The notes below the pieces were generated by a model. That model searched no databases. It saw nothing but the letters and a program-made list of their open reading frames with translations, and was not told where the DNA came from. A DNA stretch of 64,000 bases from contig CM019063.1 of NCBI GenBank assembly GCA_009667805.1, positions 59,876,881 through 59,940,880 on the forward strand, written 5' to 3'. This document shows, piece after piece, positions 45,371 through 56,745 of the stretch; the stretch's first letter is position 1, and the number at the start of each line of letters is the position of its first letter. The position numbers and the translations under genes were made by a program. This DNA is from Leptobrachium leishanense (Eukaryota > Chordata > Amphibia > Anura > Megophryidae).

Positions 45371-45610
45371 TAGGGTTAAGGATAGGGTAAGAAATTAGGT
45401 TTAGAAATTAGGGTTAGTGTTATGTTACTATTTGTGTTTGTATAAGGGTTAGGGATAGGGTAAGAAACTAGGTTTAGAAATTAGGGTTCGTGTTAGGGTT
45501 TGTGTTAGCTTGCTATTTGTCTTTGTATTAGGGTTAGGGATAAGGTAAGAAATTAGGGTTAGTGTTAGCTTGCTGTTTGTGTTTGTATTAGGGTTAGAGT
45601 TTTGATTACA
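45371..45610. repeat. Degenerate TTAGGG-like array, right side of the palindrome
   Basis: TTAGGGTTAAGGATAGGGTA, AGAAATTAGG and GTTACTATTTGTGTTTGTAT units on the + strand, inverse to 44630-44812. Three imperfect repeats of about 75 bp. Confidence 0.85.
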
Positions 45611-46596
45611 TTTTTAGATAATCTTTTCTTCTTTTGATGCGTCTTTTCATGAGTATTCCTTTAATAAATAAAAGCTGCATCGGCAAAGCCTGTGACTGTG
45701 TCCATCTAATAATTGTTGTCGATTTTATATTGACTGCAACGTCCAGGGTTCTCTTTTTATGCATGAAAGAGGTAGATATATATCTAAATAAATATATAGG
45801 TGGATATAGGGGCCCGCTCTTTTTAATGTGTTTTTACTCATTTCTGTTTTTTATGCGCTGAGTGTTATTTCTATGTTTTCTTGCTGTACCGTTGTTGAGT
45901 CTTGTTGCTGTTATTTGGCACACTCAAATACGCTGCAAATTAAATCTCGTGTTGTTGTCATCACCCTTTCCTGAGAATGTTCAGTGAAGGCTGAACTACG
46001 TCATCAGTGTTGGCTTTACACCAGACCCAGCAATAAGACAGGGATACCCGGGCGATATGCACACATTTTTGTGGAGGAAGAGCTGAAATACTAAGATAGT
46101 GAAAGACGGCTGTTCTAAGTAGTCAAATTGTTATCTCTTTACATGAGAACACGCATTGGCGACTGGATTTTGTCATACACAATCGTTAAAGAATTAAGGT
46201 GATTAGAAGCGTATTAACACTTTAAAGTGATGCTGTCATGACCAGGTCCAGTCTAGTTTAATCAGCATTAACGTCTTAAATGGCCTGCCTTCTATCGGTA
46301 CGCTGTGCTAGATACATAACTAGTAAATGTATAGATTTTATTTCAAAAGCTAAAAAAAAGACTGCTGTCCCCCCCCCAAAAAAATCTTGAGACATTATTG
46401 GAAAGTGAATAACGGAAGAGAGATCATATTGGCTAGAGGGAATTATCCTCACTCCCGGCCACTTAGTTCAGTCTTATGTGCTGGCAATGCAGTCAGCACG
46501 TCCGAATCACCAAGTCATTGTGTCCAGCTGGGTTAGCTCAAGAGCTTGTGAAGGTTCATCCTACGTCAGTTGTTTTGAAGAGCTACTGGTTGAGCT
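45611..46596. other. Intronic stretch without recognised features
   Basis: No repeats or similarity recognised. Confidence 0.45.
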
Positions 46597-47002
46597 CCCC
46601 TTATCCAGAATGCTCCCCGAGCAATCCAGATCTCAAAGATTTCCAGTTCCCCGGAATCAGCTACGATTCTGAACCTGGAGGTGACGGGGACATGGGAGGG
46701 AAGCTACAATGCTCATGCTGCAACACCACTATTGAGTTGCACACTCTGACATGCCGCACAGTGTACGTGACCTACTGTGCAAAGCCAGCGTGTTTATCTC
46801 TGGCCCTGTGCGCATGTCACATGTTGGAGTTGCCTGGCATGTCCCAATGCATCCTTTGCTGGTGCTGCAGCCCAGGGAAAGGGTGTGGAAGTAAGGAGGA
46901 TCCATCTGGAGCAGCAGGGCGGTAAGTAAATATTATGTCGGGAAGACTCTGAAAACACTGGTTTTCGGAGTCTTCCAAATTTTAGAATTCCAGATAAGGG
47001 TG
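46597..47002. repeat. Possible inverted-terminus repeat (TTATCCAGAATGC type)
   Basis: CCCCTTATCCAGAATGCTCC near 46597 and GAATTCCAGATAAGGG near 46986 are loosely inverted. Similar motifs occur at 30970-31030 and as a foldback at 56573-56672, which suggests an interspersed family. A 149-codon frame (46476-46925) spans it; it is Cys-rich at the end but unlike any family I know. Confidence 0.35.
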
Positions 47003-47116
47003 TTCCGACCTTTATTTAGATGTAACTTTCATAAAGTTTGATACAATGTTTTTCGTGAATTTACATTTTCTTTCATCCTTTTTGTTATTGGTATACATGA
47101 AGAAATGTCAACAGCG

Positions 47117-47500
47117 ACACCAGTATCTCACCATTCCCTGCTACTGTCTCAACAACTTGTTCCATAATCCCATATGGCAGGGATGCTCAACCTTGGCCCT
47201 CCAGGTGTTCTGGAATTACATTTCCCTCAAGGCTCTTTCGACCTAACGAGTTGCTGAGCATCATGACATATGTAGCTCCAAAACATGTGAACACCGACAA
47301 CAGTATCTCGCCATTCCCCCGCTAATGTCTCAACAACTGGTTCCATACTACTCTATGGCAGAGTTGCTCAACCTTGGCCCTCCAGATATTTTGAAAATAT
47401 ATTTTCCAAAGGGCTCTGTCAACCTAGTGAATTGTTGACCATCATGGGATATGAGGTTTCAAAACATCTGGAGGGCCAAGGCTAAGCACTTCTGCCTTGT
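47117..47500. repeat. Tandem pair of foldback repeats (CTCAACCTTGGCCCTCCAG)
   Basis: A segment of about 175 bp is repeated: CACCAGTATCTCACCATTCC near 47119 and CAACAGTATCTCGCCATTCC near 47297, each followed by ATGGCAG, and GCTCAACCTTGGCCCTCCAG. In the second, 47357-47497 is a clear foldback: GGCAGAGTTGCTCAACCTTG pairs with CAAGGCTAAGCACTTCTGCC. The CCTCCAG/CTGGAGG end motif is common in vertebrate hAT-derived repeats. Confidence 0.7.
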
Positions 47501-48821
47501 GGCATAGAGCTGGTTGGTTTGTTTCAGTCTGTACATCCAAATTTGAAGAGGTACTACTACAGTATATGATAATAACTATAGAATCTGAGAAAAATACATT
47601 TATAAGGATTGGAAATCGAACAAAATATGTTGAGTTGGTGGGGCAAGACACTTGATGTTTGTGCATAAAGTAATTTCTTGTCATGTTTGGGCCAACTATA
47701 GATCAATGGACGGACAGGCACTAGTATAATTGCCTTGCTTGGTTGCTAACCATATCCTATTCCTTGCCTTTTCTGCTCATATGACTTTGGAGGAGAATAG
47801 CATGACCATTTCTAATAGTTTTTATTCGTACTCTCTTATTTTTCTTTTCGCTCCCACTCTCATATCACGCCTCAGATTTATTTCTTCTTTATGTTATCAT
47901 TTTTTCCATTGCTGTTATCATTTATCGACGAGCGCAGCCCAATCTAATTCATTCCATATTTACTTCTTAAAATCTATGGGTCCATAATTATTCAGCCTAA
48001 TATTTAATTTCTTTCTCATTCTTTCCATATTTTCCTTTATTCGTTTTTCCGCCCATCACTTTTCTCATCTGCCCCTTGACCCTTAGTCTTTGCTGTATTA
48101 ATTCCACTCCTTCCTAATAAAACGCACCGACCCAACTCGCCAACAGAAAATAGGCAAAGCACGGAGATGTCGTGAGATCATCTATTACTGATGCAACACA
48201 CAGCCAGCTAAATGTTATTCCTTACATTACAACATATAGTATTATTTCAAAATATTTATTCCTATTTCCCATAGAAACGCCAACATTTCGCCTACACCTA
48301 TTAGTAATTGAAAAGGAAAACAAGTCCAAGAAAAGAAAAATTTATTATTTTCAGAGATATTGGATAAAAAAAGTAACCCAACAAAATCAAGTCCGAGCCT
48401 TTAAGATTATTTATGTTGTTAATAGCCATCCAGCCAGGGACCATATTCTAGTTGAGCCGATAGGTGAGGTGCTAACAGAAAATTTTGTCATGATTTGTTC
48501 GACCATCAGTGGTTCCCTATTATGAATGTGTTGCTATGTTTGTGACTTGACTAGTAATAATTGGGAGCCACTAACAAATAATGACAATGGTGTTGAAAGC
48601 AATGGTGCTAGTAACGACTCCTGCAGTCCATACGAGTCCAAGGACACCAAAGAGAGCCCTACGTGAAATTGCATGTACATGATCTCCAAGGGCCAGCAGA
48701 AGGTCGTTGGCATGATAAAGACTCTGTGTTAGAGCTGAAACCTTGTTCACTTTTATTCTAATTAAAATTGGCCTTTGAGGAAACTCTACTCAGTGTGGCC
48801 AGCATTTACCTTCCCTGCTCT
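47501..48821. other. Intronic stretch; degraded hammerhead-like module near its end
   Basis: Mostly unique, pyrimidine-rich around 47800-48060. Near 48732 GAGCTGAAACCTTGTTCACT, TTTATT resembles the right half of the module at 11742. No exon recognised. Confidence 0.4.
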
Positions 48822-48961
48822 CCAATCCTCTTCAAGGCAGTCTTTATTAAAGTAAGGCAAAGAAACTCTTTGGGCCAAACACTAGACCTTTCTCAAGCCC
48901 AGTGTGTGTACCAAAACATTACTTTGTACATTTGAATAAAGACTGCCTTGAAGAGGATTGG
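48822..48961. repeat. Foldback repeat with hammerhead-like core
   Basis: Arms CCAATCCTCTTCAAGGCAGT, CTTTATT and AATAAAGACTGCCTTGAAGA, GGATTGG are perfectly inverted over 27 bp. The minus strand of the core reads GGGCTTGAGAAAGGTCTAGT, GTTTGGCCCAAAG, in the same layout as the 8158 and 11742 copies but with the GAAA box decayed to CAAA. Confidence 0.6.
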
Positions 48962-49482
48962 AGTGTCTATTCCTTATATTATTTTTTATATTACTTTCTA
49001 TGACTTTAGAGGGATTGGCCGACCCTTTTACGTGGTGGCACCCACCTCCAGTAGCAAGTTGCTATATATCTTACCTACATATCTAAGAACAGTGAGTGGT
49101 ACTCCTTTATGGAATAAGGATACCAGTCATTGGCTACTGAGGAAACAGAATAAGTCCATGGAAGACTACAGTGGTCAAAGGATCTGCCCATTTAAGGCTG
49201 GCTCTAAAGTACAAACCGTTCCTGAGAAGATCTCACCACCTTCCTATTGACATGCAGCTGCTTTGGCTCCCTCAGGGTACCTACCAACCTAGGTTTTTTT
49301 TCAAACATCAAATTAGTTATTGTAAAGTACTAAATGAATGTAACTTTATAAAATTATTAACTATCATTAATTTCATAATTTATTCCTTTAATGTTATCAT
49401 TTATTTAATTTGCAGGTTTTTCAACAAAGAATTAAAAATGATCAACTGCAAATGAATAATTCACACTGTTTTTCTCTTTTAG

Positions 49483-49618
49483 GTTAATATGTTTGTGGAA
49501 GGATTCCATGACGCCATTATACTCTACGCCTTTGCCTTACACGAAATCCTCAGTAAAGGGTTTAGTAAGAAGGACGGAATGAAGCTGGTTCATCAGATGT
49601 GGAACAGAACGTACGAAG
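49483..49618 (+). CDS. npr3: npr3 internal exon (ectodomain), natriuretic peptide receptor C
   Basis: This 136-bp exon encodes [38 protein letters not shown] and MWNRTYE plus the first base of a Gly codon. It aligns with the vertebrate NPR3 segment that directly follows the first exon here ([20 protein letters not shown] in my memory of human), so no exon is missing between them. The N-R-T sequon corresponds to a known glycosylation position of NPR-C. Acceptor: pyrimidine tract TTTTTCTCTTTTAG ending at 49482, phase 0. Donor GTACTA at 49619, phase 1; this departs from the usual GTAAGT and may be a weaker site. The intron before it is about 42.9 kb. Confidence 0.95.
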
Positions 49619-52288
49619 GTACTAAACAATGACTATGACATGACCATATGGCAGTTTTGATCATGCATCTTTCCAGTTCAAAAGATGTCACCGCTAATTA
49701 TAAAGGAAATGTCCCGCAAATAATAATTACACGTAAGCCGTGGATATTTAAGTATAAATAATGGATGTGTCCATTGTTTTAATTCAGGTTGTCTGCCAAA
49801 TATTTATTCATAATTTACATTATTTATCCGGTGCGATAAATGTAGTTTCCGTTATTTTAATTATCGTTTATCATCAGCGTAGACCTTGAGTTGAACTTGT
49901 CGTAAACAAGTTCTAGCTTTAAAAAAAGCTCTTTTTAGGTTCACCTGAGCAGCGTGACAACAAACGCACTACCGAGAGTATAGATTTTAAATAGTAATTT
50001 TAAAAAATTACCACCCGCACTCCTGTTACTTGTTTTTTCAGCATCAAAGTCTGTTAGTGGTGGAGGACTGGGTGACTTGATGGAGCATGAGTATCTTCCT
50101 ACAGTCTAGTTCTCCTGCTCTCTTTTCCTCTGTCCTGGTAATTACATCAGCAACAGGGGTGGTGAACCCTGATTAGGGATGTGGTCCCAAGCAGTGGGAG
50201 AGGATTGAAAGTAAAGGTAAATTTGGGATTGATCTGCACTGGTAACATTGATGAATCTGATGAGATAATGGCTTTGGAGCTGTAGTAAGTGCACTGAAAT
50301 AAACAAAGTTTATTAGACTAGTTGCCTTGTCCTCGCTCAGATCTCATAAGCTTTTAGCTTGTTGGTCCCATTGCAGTGACCATATGCAAATTAGACTGCT
50401 ATCACCAAAGAAGGTGAAATTCTGACTCCAACAGAAGGTATACATAGGTCAAGGCTGCCCAGGGTGGCCATTGGGCACATTATGCAAGTGCCCTGTGGAC
50501 CACCAGCAAACGTTTCAATTTTATATTCACCATGCCTGTCCTCCATGGCCACACCTCCATCCACCCGTGGTCAAATCTCCTTCCCAGGGTGCAGTCTCAG
50601 TCTGTCCTTACCTTGAGTCAAAGGACAACCTTGAGTCAAAGGTACATATCAGAATTTTTCAACATTTAAAGCCCAAAGGAGCCAACCATTGCTGAAGGAT
50701 GCGACCCATGTATGATCTGTTTTGTAATCTTTTTCATGCACGGGAGTAGCAACATGGGATTTGGCTAGGGTGCCTACATGTCTAGCACTAATTGTACTTG
50801 CCCAGTTCCAGTGCCGGGTGCTGCCATGGTTCTACTCCATGGGTAAAGGGGCAAGAAGGTTGCTGCCAAGTGCTATGCAATTAGCCCTCGGTGTTCACAC
50901 CTTGCAAATGTAGTGAGCATAGTGCTATCCTGTAGGATGGCTCTTCCTCTCACACTTGTCTCTTGTCCTGGTTCCTGGAAGCTTTATCGATCAAAAAATG
51001 ATGATGGAGCACAGAGGGAGAAATTCAGGTTATTCCCACCTTTTGCCCATGGCACCAACATTCACATAGCCATGTCCTCTGGGGTTTTTCTGCAAGACCA
51101 CCGAAGACCCAATTGATTGAATGGATTCAATGTAGTCTATCTCATTTGCCAGTTCTGCATTTCCATTTCCTACAGGCGAGCTTAAAATGAATGAAGATCA
51201 AAGAACTCTTTGACCATTTGTCTGCTGGTGGAACGGTACCTGTAGACCAATGACACCTAGATAATTAAGACTTCCTTTTATGCCTTGTATTATCACAAGT
51301 CATTAGGGATAAAATGAGTGATGGTCTTACATTCGGACCTTATCTAAAAATATTTGATTGTTCTAAGCACAATAATCTGTCCATGTTTTTAAGGTATGTA
51401 CTTAAAATATGCTGCTATACGTATAAGAGAATTTATTATTTATTGGCAGAGGTTTAGTAAATGATTTCCACTTTAGTCACGGAATGTCCAAGTTTTATTT
51501 TCCGATGTATACGAGTTATCAGTATGGAAATATGCACCAAATATGGACAAGATGTACGATGCCCAAATCTGTTTTCCTTTATACGTGAGCATGTGACTTT
51601 TCAATCTGGGACAATCCAGGGCATGAAGGTTTGCATTAAAATACTAGAAATAAGCCAAGTACAACAGTTGTAGTGTAGGGAAGAACGTCTCTCATGCTGT
51701 GCTGTGCAATAAACAAAACATTACAGCAGCACATTGGCTTTTCTTTAATCTATTTCATGACAATAGGTTTTTTTTTCCTTTCCCATATTTGTTATTGTAA
51801 AAGGCAGAGTTTGATAAAAACCGAACTGCCAGTGCTTTTTCATAGCTGCCATTTTTGTTGAGATTTATAGTCTTGTGTAACTTTCGACATGCTTATCTCA
51901 GAAAACACACGATCGTGGCTTTTAAACGTAATCTGTTCTGTATAAACAAATGAAGATTGTCTGTATTGGATCCATCCATTGTTCCATACGCTCATCTGCC
52001 TTTGAATGAATACCAGAAACTAAGGGGAAATAGCGGCAAGAAGGATTAAATGAATTTCAGCTCCATAGACAACCCACCTGCAGCATCTTTGGAGGTTGAG
52101 AGAACATTCTTAACACATTGATGGAGTATTTTAAACAGAATTCAAACGGTATGAAGGAGAATCATATATTTTGGTACTGTGACCTTCCAAACCATCAAAA
52201 AAATGGAAATTATGGTAAAATAGTATAGACATAATGAGCCCCAATCTTAACTCCATAATGCCAATGTCCAATCTGGCAGAAGGAAGGG
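49619..52288. other. Intronic stretch without recognised features
   Basis: Largely unique sequence. Short frames here (for example 50471-50695, 50913-51116) resemble nothing known. CTTGAGTCAAAGGACAAC and CTTGAGTCAAAGG near 50613-50642 are a small local duplication. Confidence 0.45.
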
Positions 52289-52846
52289 ATAGAAACATAG
52301 AAAAATGTCAGCAGATAAGAACCTTTCGGCCCATCTAGTCTGCCCAATTACATGGATACTTGACCTGCATTTATCTTTTGTTTAGGATAGCCTTACGCCT
52401 ATCCCATGCTTGCTTAAATTCAATTACTGTTTTGGCCTCTACCACTTCTACTGGAAGACTGTTCCATGTATCCACCACCCGCTCAGTAAAATAATGCTTC
52501 CTGATGTTACTTTTAAACCGTTGCCCCTCTAATCTAAGACTATGTCCTCTTGTTTTGCTATTTTGTTTCCTTTTAAATATACTCCCTTCCTCTACCTTGT
52601 GGATTCCCTTTACGTATTTAAATGTTTCTATCATATCTCCTCTGTCTCGTCTTTTTTCCAAGCTGTACATGTTAAGATCATTAAGCCTTTCCTGGTAACT
52701 TTTCTCCTTCAAGCCGTACACCATTTTAGTAGCCCTTCTCTGAACTCTCTCTAAGATGTCTATATCCTTCTGGAGATACGGTCTCCAGTACTGCACACAG
52801 TACTCCAAGTGAGGTCTCACCAGTGCTCTGTACAGTGGCATGAGCA
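52289..52846 (-). pseudogene. CR1-type LINE 3' fragment, second copy
   Basis: Antisense copy of the 44813-45370 fragment, again 558 bp with the same first base and the same TTTCTATGTTTCTAT end. The 158-codon frame stays open and differs at two residues (Ser/Asn and His/Arg). No matching target duplication is seen at its edges. The identical 5' boundary in two places is unusual for LINE fragments. Confidence 0.9.
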
Positions 52847-52896
52847 CTTCCCTTTTCCTACTTAAACACAGGAGGGTAGCATAGGATGCCCCATGG

Positions 52897-53053
52897 CTTT
52901 CTTGCCCTCCTCCGGCCTGCGTAGTCCCTTCCCAACGTGCTGAACATCATCATTGGCTGCATGGGGACTGCCCGATCTCAAGCAGTCCCCCTGCAGCCAA
53001 TGGTAGCAATTGGCCTGCTGGGAAGGGTGGTGGGCCGGAGGAGGGTGAGAAAG
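52897..53053. repeat. Foldback element
   Basis: CTTTCTTGCCCTCCTCCGGC pairs with GCCGGAGGAGGGTGAGAAAG, and inside GGCTGCATGGGGACTGC pairs with GCAGTCCCCCTGCAGCC. Arms of about 70 bp, short loop. It abuts the CR1 fragment. Superfamily unassigned. Confidence 0.75.
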
Positions 53054-54824
53054 CGTGGGACTGTGGCGTTTAAGCCCGGTTGCTGCCAGGATGGAACAGC
53101 ATGCCAGTAAGAGGTAAATGAAATGTACATTTTCTTGTGAAACCTTTTGTCTGTAGAAATTAATTAGAAATAATGTTAAGTTTAATTTACACAAATCTGT
53201 ATGATATGAAAACATGTCATGGTGGTCTTTTGTTTTTGTTTGCTGGGAAAGCATGCCACTGAAATAGAAGTATGGAACCCAAAATAAAAGTTTGCTAGAT
53301 CTGCAGTGGAACCTTCATCCAGGATATGCAGGATAAAAGGATTTGGAAATGCTGAGGGTTTACCAGTGCAGTTGTTCACTTTTGTTTGCAAGCATGGTGA
53401 ACAATGGCGATCCAAATAGGGAAAATCCTTCACTGGAAGGCAACATAGAGACAAACTATGGTGAACAAAGTCAAACAACGCTACCAGAGTCCTTCTTATG
53501 TAAACTGTGGCTTTTCTCTGTTTACAGTTGTGGAGGCATTTCAGATAATGCTAAAACATCTCCATAAACCTCCCATACGAACTATGGTGAGAAGAACATT
53601 AAGAACAACGATTAGACAGCTTGGCCTGACACAACGCTGGAAACAATGTTAAAAGATATGCAACGTATGTAGGGGCAACAACTATGGTGGAAACACTGGT
53701 AGAAAGCTCATTGAAACCCAAGTTTAGCACTCTGGAAAGTGGGCAAAAACTAACCACGGTGAATTGTAATCGAAGCTCACTAAATGATGCATTCATCATT
53801 TCATTCTAGTTGATCCCAGGTGTTTGCAGACCTTAAACCACCTTTCTTTGTATGAAAGAGTTGTATAGTGACTAAACCCAAGAGAGATTGGTAAGGAAAA
53901 CAGAACCCAGTAGCAGAGAAGAGTCAACCCAACAGACGCTAATACCTTACAGACTCTGATAACCTGGAGACTCCTTCAGACTAGGCATAATCAAGCCCAA
54001 TGTCCTATTGTTGGTAGAATTGTTTGTTTGTACAGGGTGACTTCAACATAGGAGAGGGCAGAGAAACAATAAAGAACATCAGGCTTGCACCTCCCAAAAT
54101 CATCTCTCAGTCTATGTACCCCATGTTCAAAGTGACTCTCAGTTTATTATATTTTTTTTCAACAAAAAGTGCTAGGTAGGGAAAAGGATAATATTATAGT
54201 GTGTTTCAAGTTTCAAGTCAAGATCAGAGCTGAAACAGATGCAGCATACGCAATTATTTGCTGTTGATGTATCTACTGTTGTGTAATGAAGCCTATGTAT
54301 GCATCTAATCAGCCATATCGGCTCCTTGGAGCCTTTAGCTCAAGATGTGAAAAGTGTGTAAACTTTTATTGGATATCTATAGGCATGATTTTTTTTCTAT
54401 GAATTCTGAAGTTATTTTATGTAAATGTTGAGTAACTAAACCGAATCCTGGGTTCAGCCAAAATTTAAGTCGCATATATATTGATGAGAATATGGAGGAA
54501 ATCTGGCATCCCTAATTGCCAAGAATGTACTTTACAGCCGTATTTTTCCCATGTGTGAGAATATTGAACAGCGCCTTATGGAGGAGACCGTAAAACAATG
54601 CTCATTGCTATTTCTAAGGCAGCTAACAATTATAATATTGTCTTTTGTCAGTAGGAGATGTTACTGTTACAGGTAAAGTATCTTAGACATCAGAGTTGGC
54701 ATAGTTCCAAATTGCAGACAGAGGAGCACATATGGAAATTTACTGCACTGGCCAGGGTGCCAGCAGGGCAGGGTCACCAACCCAGGAAAAGACTGGTCAC
54801 ACTAGACACAGCATGTGGTGGATC
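53054..54824. other. Intronic stretch without recognised features
   Basis: No repeats or similarity recognised; small frames only. Confidence 0.45.
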
Positions 54825-54922
54825 TTTAAATGGAGACAGTGGCAATGTTTCAGTCATGGCACGTGGTTGCTTAAGAAGGGACCTCTGCCTGGACCGAAAC
54901 ATTGCAATGTCTCCATTAAAAG
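54825..54922. repeat. Foldback repeat with hammerhead-like core
   Basis: TTTAAATGGAGACAGTGGCA, ATGTTTC pairs with GAAACATTGCAATGTCTCCA, TTAAA. The core reads CTTAAGAAGGGACCTCTGCC, TGGACCGAAAC: GGACC/GGACC does not pair, but GACC with GGAC can form part of a stem next to GAAAC. A decayed relative of the 8158 module. Confidence 0.45.
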
Positions 54923-55189
54923 TTCCTCTGCATGCTGTGACTGATGAGACCAGTCTTCTCTTTGCTACCAGAACTAGCATAGGACCATCCGATATAGCAT
55001 TTTTGTCCATATTGCTAATTTTTTATATTTTTCTCTTCATTGATTTCAGCATTTCTAGAAATATGAAGAATTAATTCAAGCTTACTTTGTGCTCAGGGAA
55101 TAATCACCAAGTTCAAAGAACCATATACTGTTTTTATGCACACAGCAGAATTTGGGGATATTTCAGCAAATCCCCGATTTTGGGGCTTG

Positions 55190-55860
55190 GTTTAATTCGA
55201 GTCTGTTGGCCAAAATTGAGACCTTTTTGGGCCAATTTTCAGCCATTTTTTGGATTGGGAAAATAAAATTCGGGTTTTACTAATGACATTTTTCAAATAA
55301 TCGACTCCAGCCACATTCTTTCAATTGATTCAGCCAATATTTTTGTTTAAACAGTCTATTGATAGAATGAAATCGAGCCCTTGATTTGCTACACCAATGG
55401 AATTGTAATACTTTTTCAAGATGGCCGCCTCCATGCTGAAACCCTGACATATTTTCAAGGAGTGACTACTTCTAGACGTCCTGTAGCTTGATTTTTGGAG
55501 TTTTTGGGGCTCGATTTTAATTTGAGCCTGGACCTTTTTTGGCCGATTTTCTGCCATTTTTCGAAATAGGAGAATAAAATTAGGTTTTACTAGTGCCATT
55601 TTTCAAATATCGACTCCAGCCAAAGTCTTTCAACTGAATCAGCCGATATTAAAGAAAAAAACACTAGCTGCACGCAGACAATATTTTTGTTTAAACAGTC
55701 TACTGATAGAATTGAATAGAGCCCTTGATTTGCTACACCAATCGAATTGTAATACTTTTTTCAAGATGGCCGCCTCCATGCTGAAACCCTGATGTATTTT
55801 CAAGGCGTGACTACTTCTAGACATGCCGTAGCTTGATTTTTGGAGTTTTACTATCACCCC
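55190..55860. repeat. Tandem duplication of a 344-bp segment
   Basis: AATATTTTTGTTTAAACAGT, TTTTTCAAGATGGCCGCCTC and CTTGATTTTTGGAGTTT appear around 55336-55510 and again around 55680-55850. The preceding GCCATTTTTCGAAAT and CGACTCCAGCCA motifs are also doubled (55246 and 55540). The second copy has a 26-bp extra insert AAAGAAAAAAACACTAGCTG before 55680. Confidence 0.85.
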
Positions 55861-56572
55861 ATTTGTCTTGTACTTTAAAAATGTTCCTAAAAAGAAAATG
55901 TCAGATGACAGGGACGTTTTCATGGAAAACACAACAGTAAAGAAATGCTGTCCTTTTTATCTAAATGCTCCATTTTAACCTTCAGCCTAATACCAGAAAC
56001 TGCCGGCGCTGTTCCTAAAATAGATAAGATATAATTCATTTTCTTAGAAGCTGATGAGGTGACCGTTAGCTTATTATGTGTTTATATTACCGAAGGGAGT
56101 TGTTATTTAACTTGTATTTCCACGCCAAGAAGAAAAATAGGCTCGACATTTCTGAAAGCTTATTTTATGAAGTCAACGCCACGGTAGTGCACTCGAAAAA
56201 CTGTAATGTGATTTTCAGTGGCTATTATATGTTGCCCTTCTCTGAAACCTTGGTTTTACAGCCTTACGCATGATTTATAAATTTGACATTTATGGATATT
56301 TGCATCCTGGTGCTAGAAAAAAAAAAATTCCATTAACATTTTCCAAGCTTCATTTTAACAAACCCGGACGTCAGCAGAAAACTGGAATTGTTTTCTGCGG
56401 TAAATGAAAAAACGATAACATTATTTATATTGTAAAGCCCTAATAAGAATATTAGTGCTATATAAATATTATGGAACTAACTATTGTCAAAAAGTGTGCA
56501 ATTTATTGAAACTTTATTTGAAGATTGCAAATGTTTGTCAATGTAGATGTTAATAAAGATATACACACACAT
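55861..56572. other. Intronic stretch without recognised features
   Basis: AT-rich with an A-run at 56319; no structure or similarity recognised. Confidence 0.45.
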
Positions 56573-56672
56573 TGGGCATCCCTAATCCAGAATTCTAAAA
56601 TCCAGTAGACCCAGAACATCTGAATTCTCGAGCCATCAGGATTTTGTTTTTTTGGATTAGGGAGGCTCCGGA
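56573..56672. repeat. Small foldback (GCATCCCTAATCCAG type)
   Basis: GCATCCCTAATCCAGAATTC, TAAAATCC pairs loosely with GGATTTTGTTTTTTTGGATT, AGGGAGGC. Related motifs at 30970 and 46597. Confidence 0.55.
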
Positions 56673-56745
56673 CGAGACGCGCCTTCTGAGCACTGCAGCA
56701 GGGCACAAAGCATACTGGGAGCATCTGGGCAGCCCCAACAATTAT

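Noticed and set aside
44100..45610. True telomere or chromosome end
   Set aside because: TTAGGG units are interrupted and mixed with longer units, strands alternate, and the sequence lies between two npr3 exons.
46476..46925. Candidate 149-codon coding exon or nested gene
   Set aside because: No recognised domain, overlapping frames, and it spans a probable interspersed repeat.
48172..48525. 117-codon frame as an extra npr3 or nested exon
   Set aside because: No resemblance to NPR3, and the flanking npr3 exons are already contiguous at the protein level without it.
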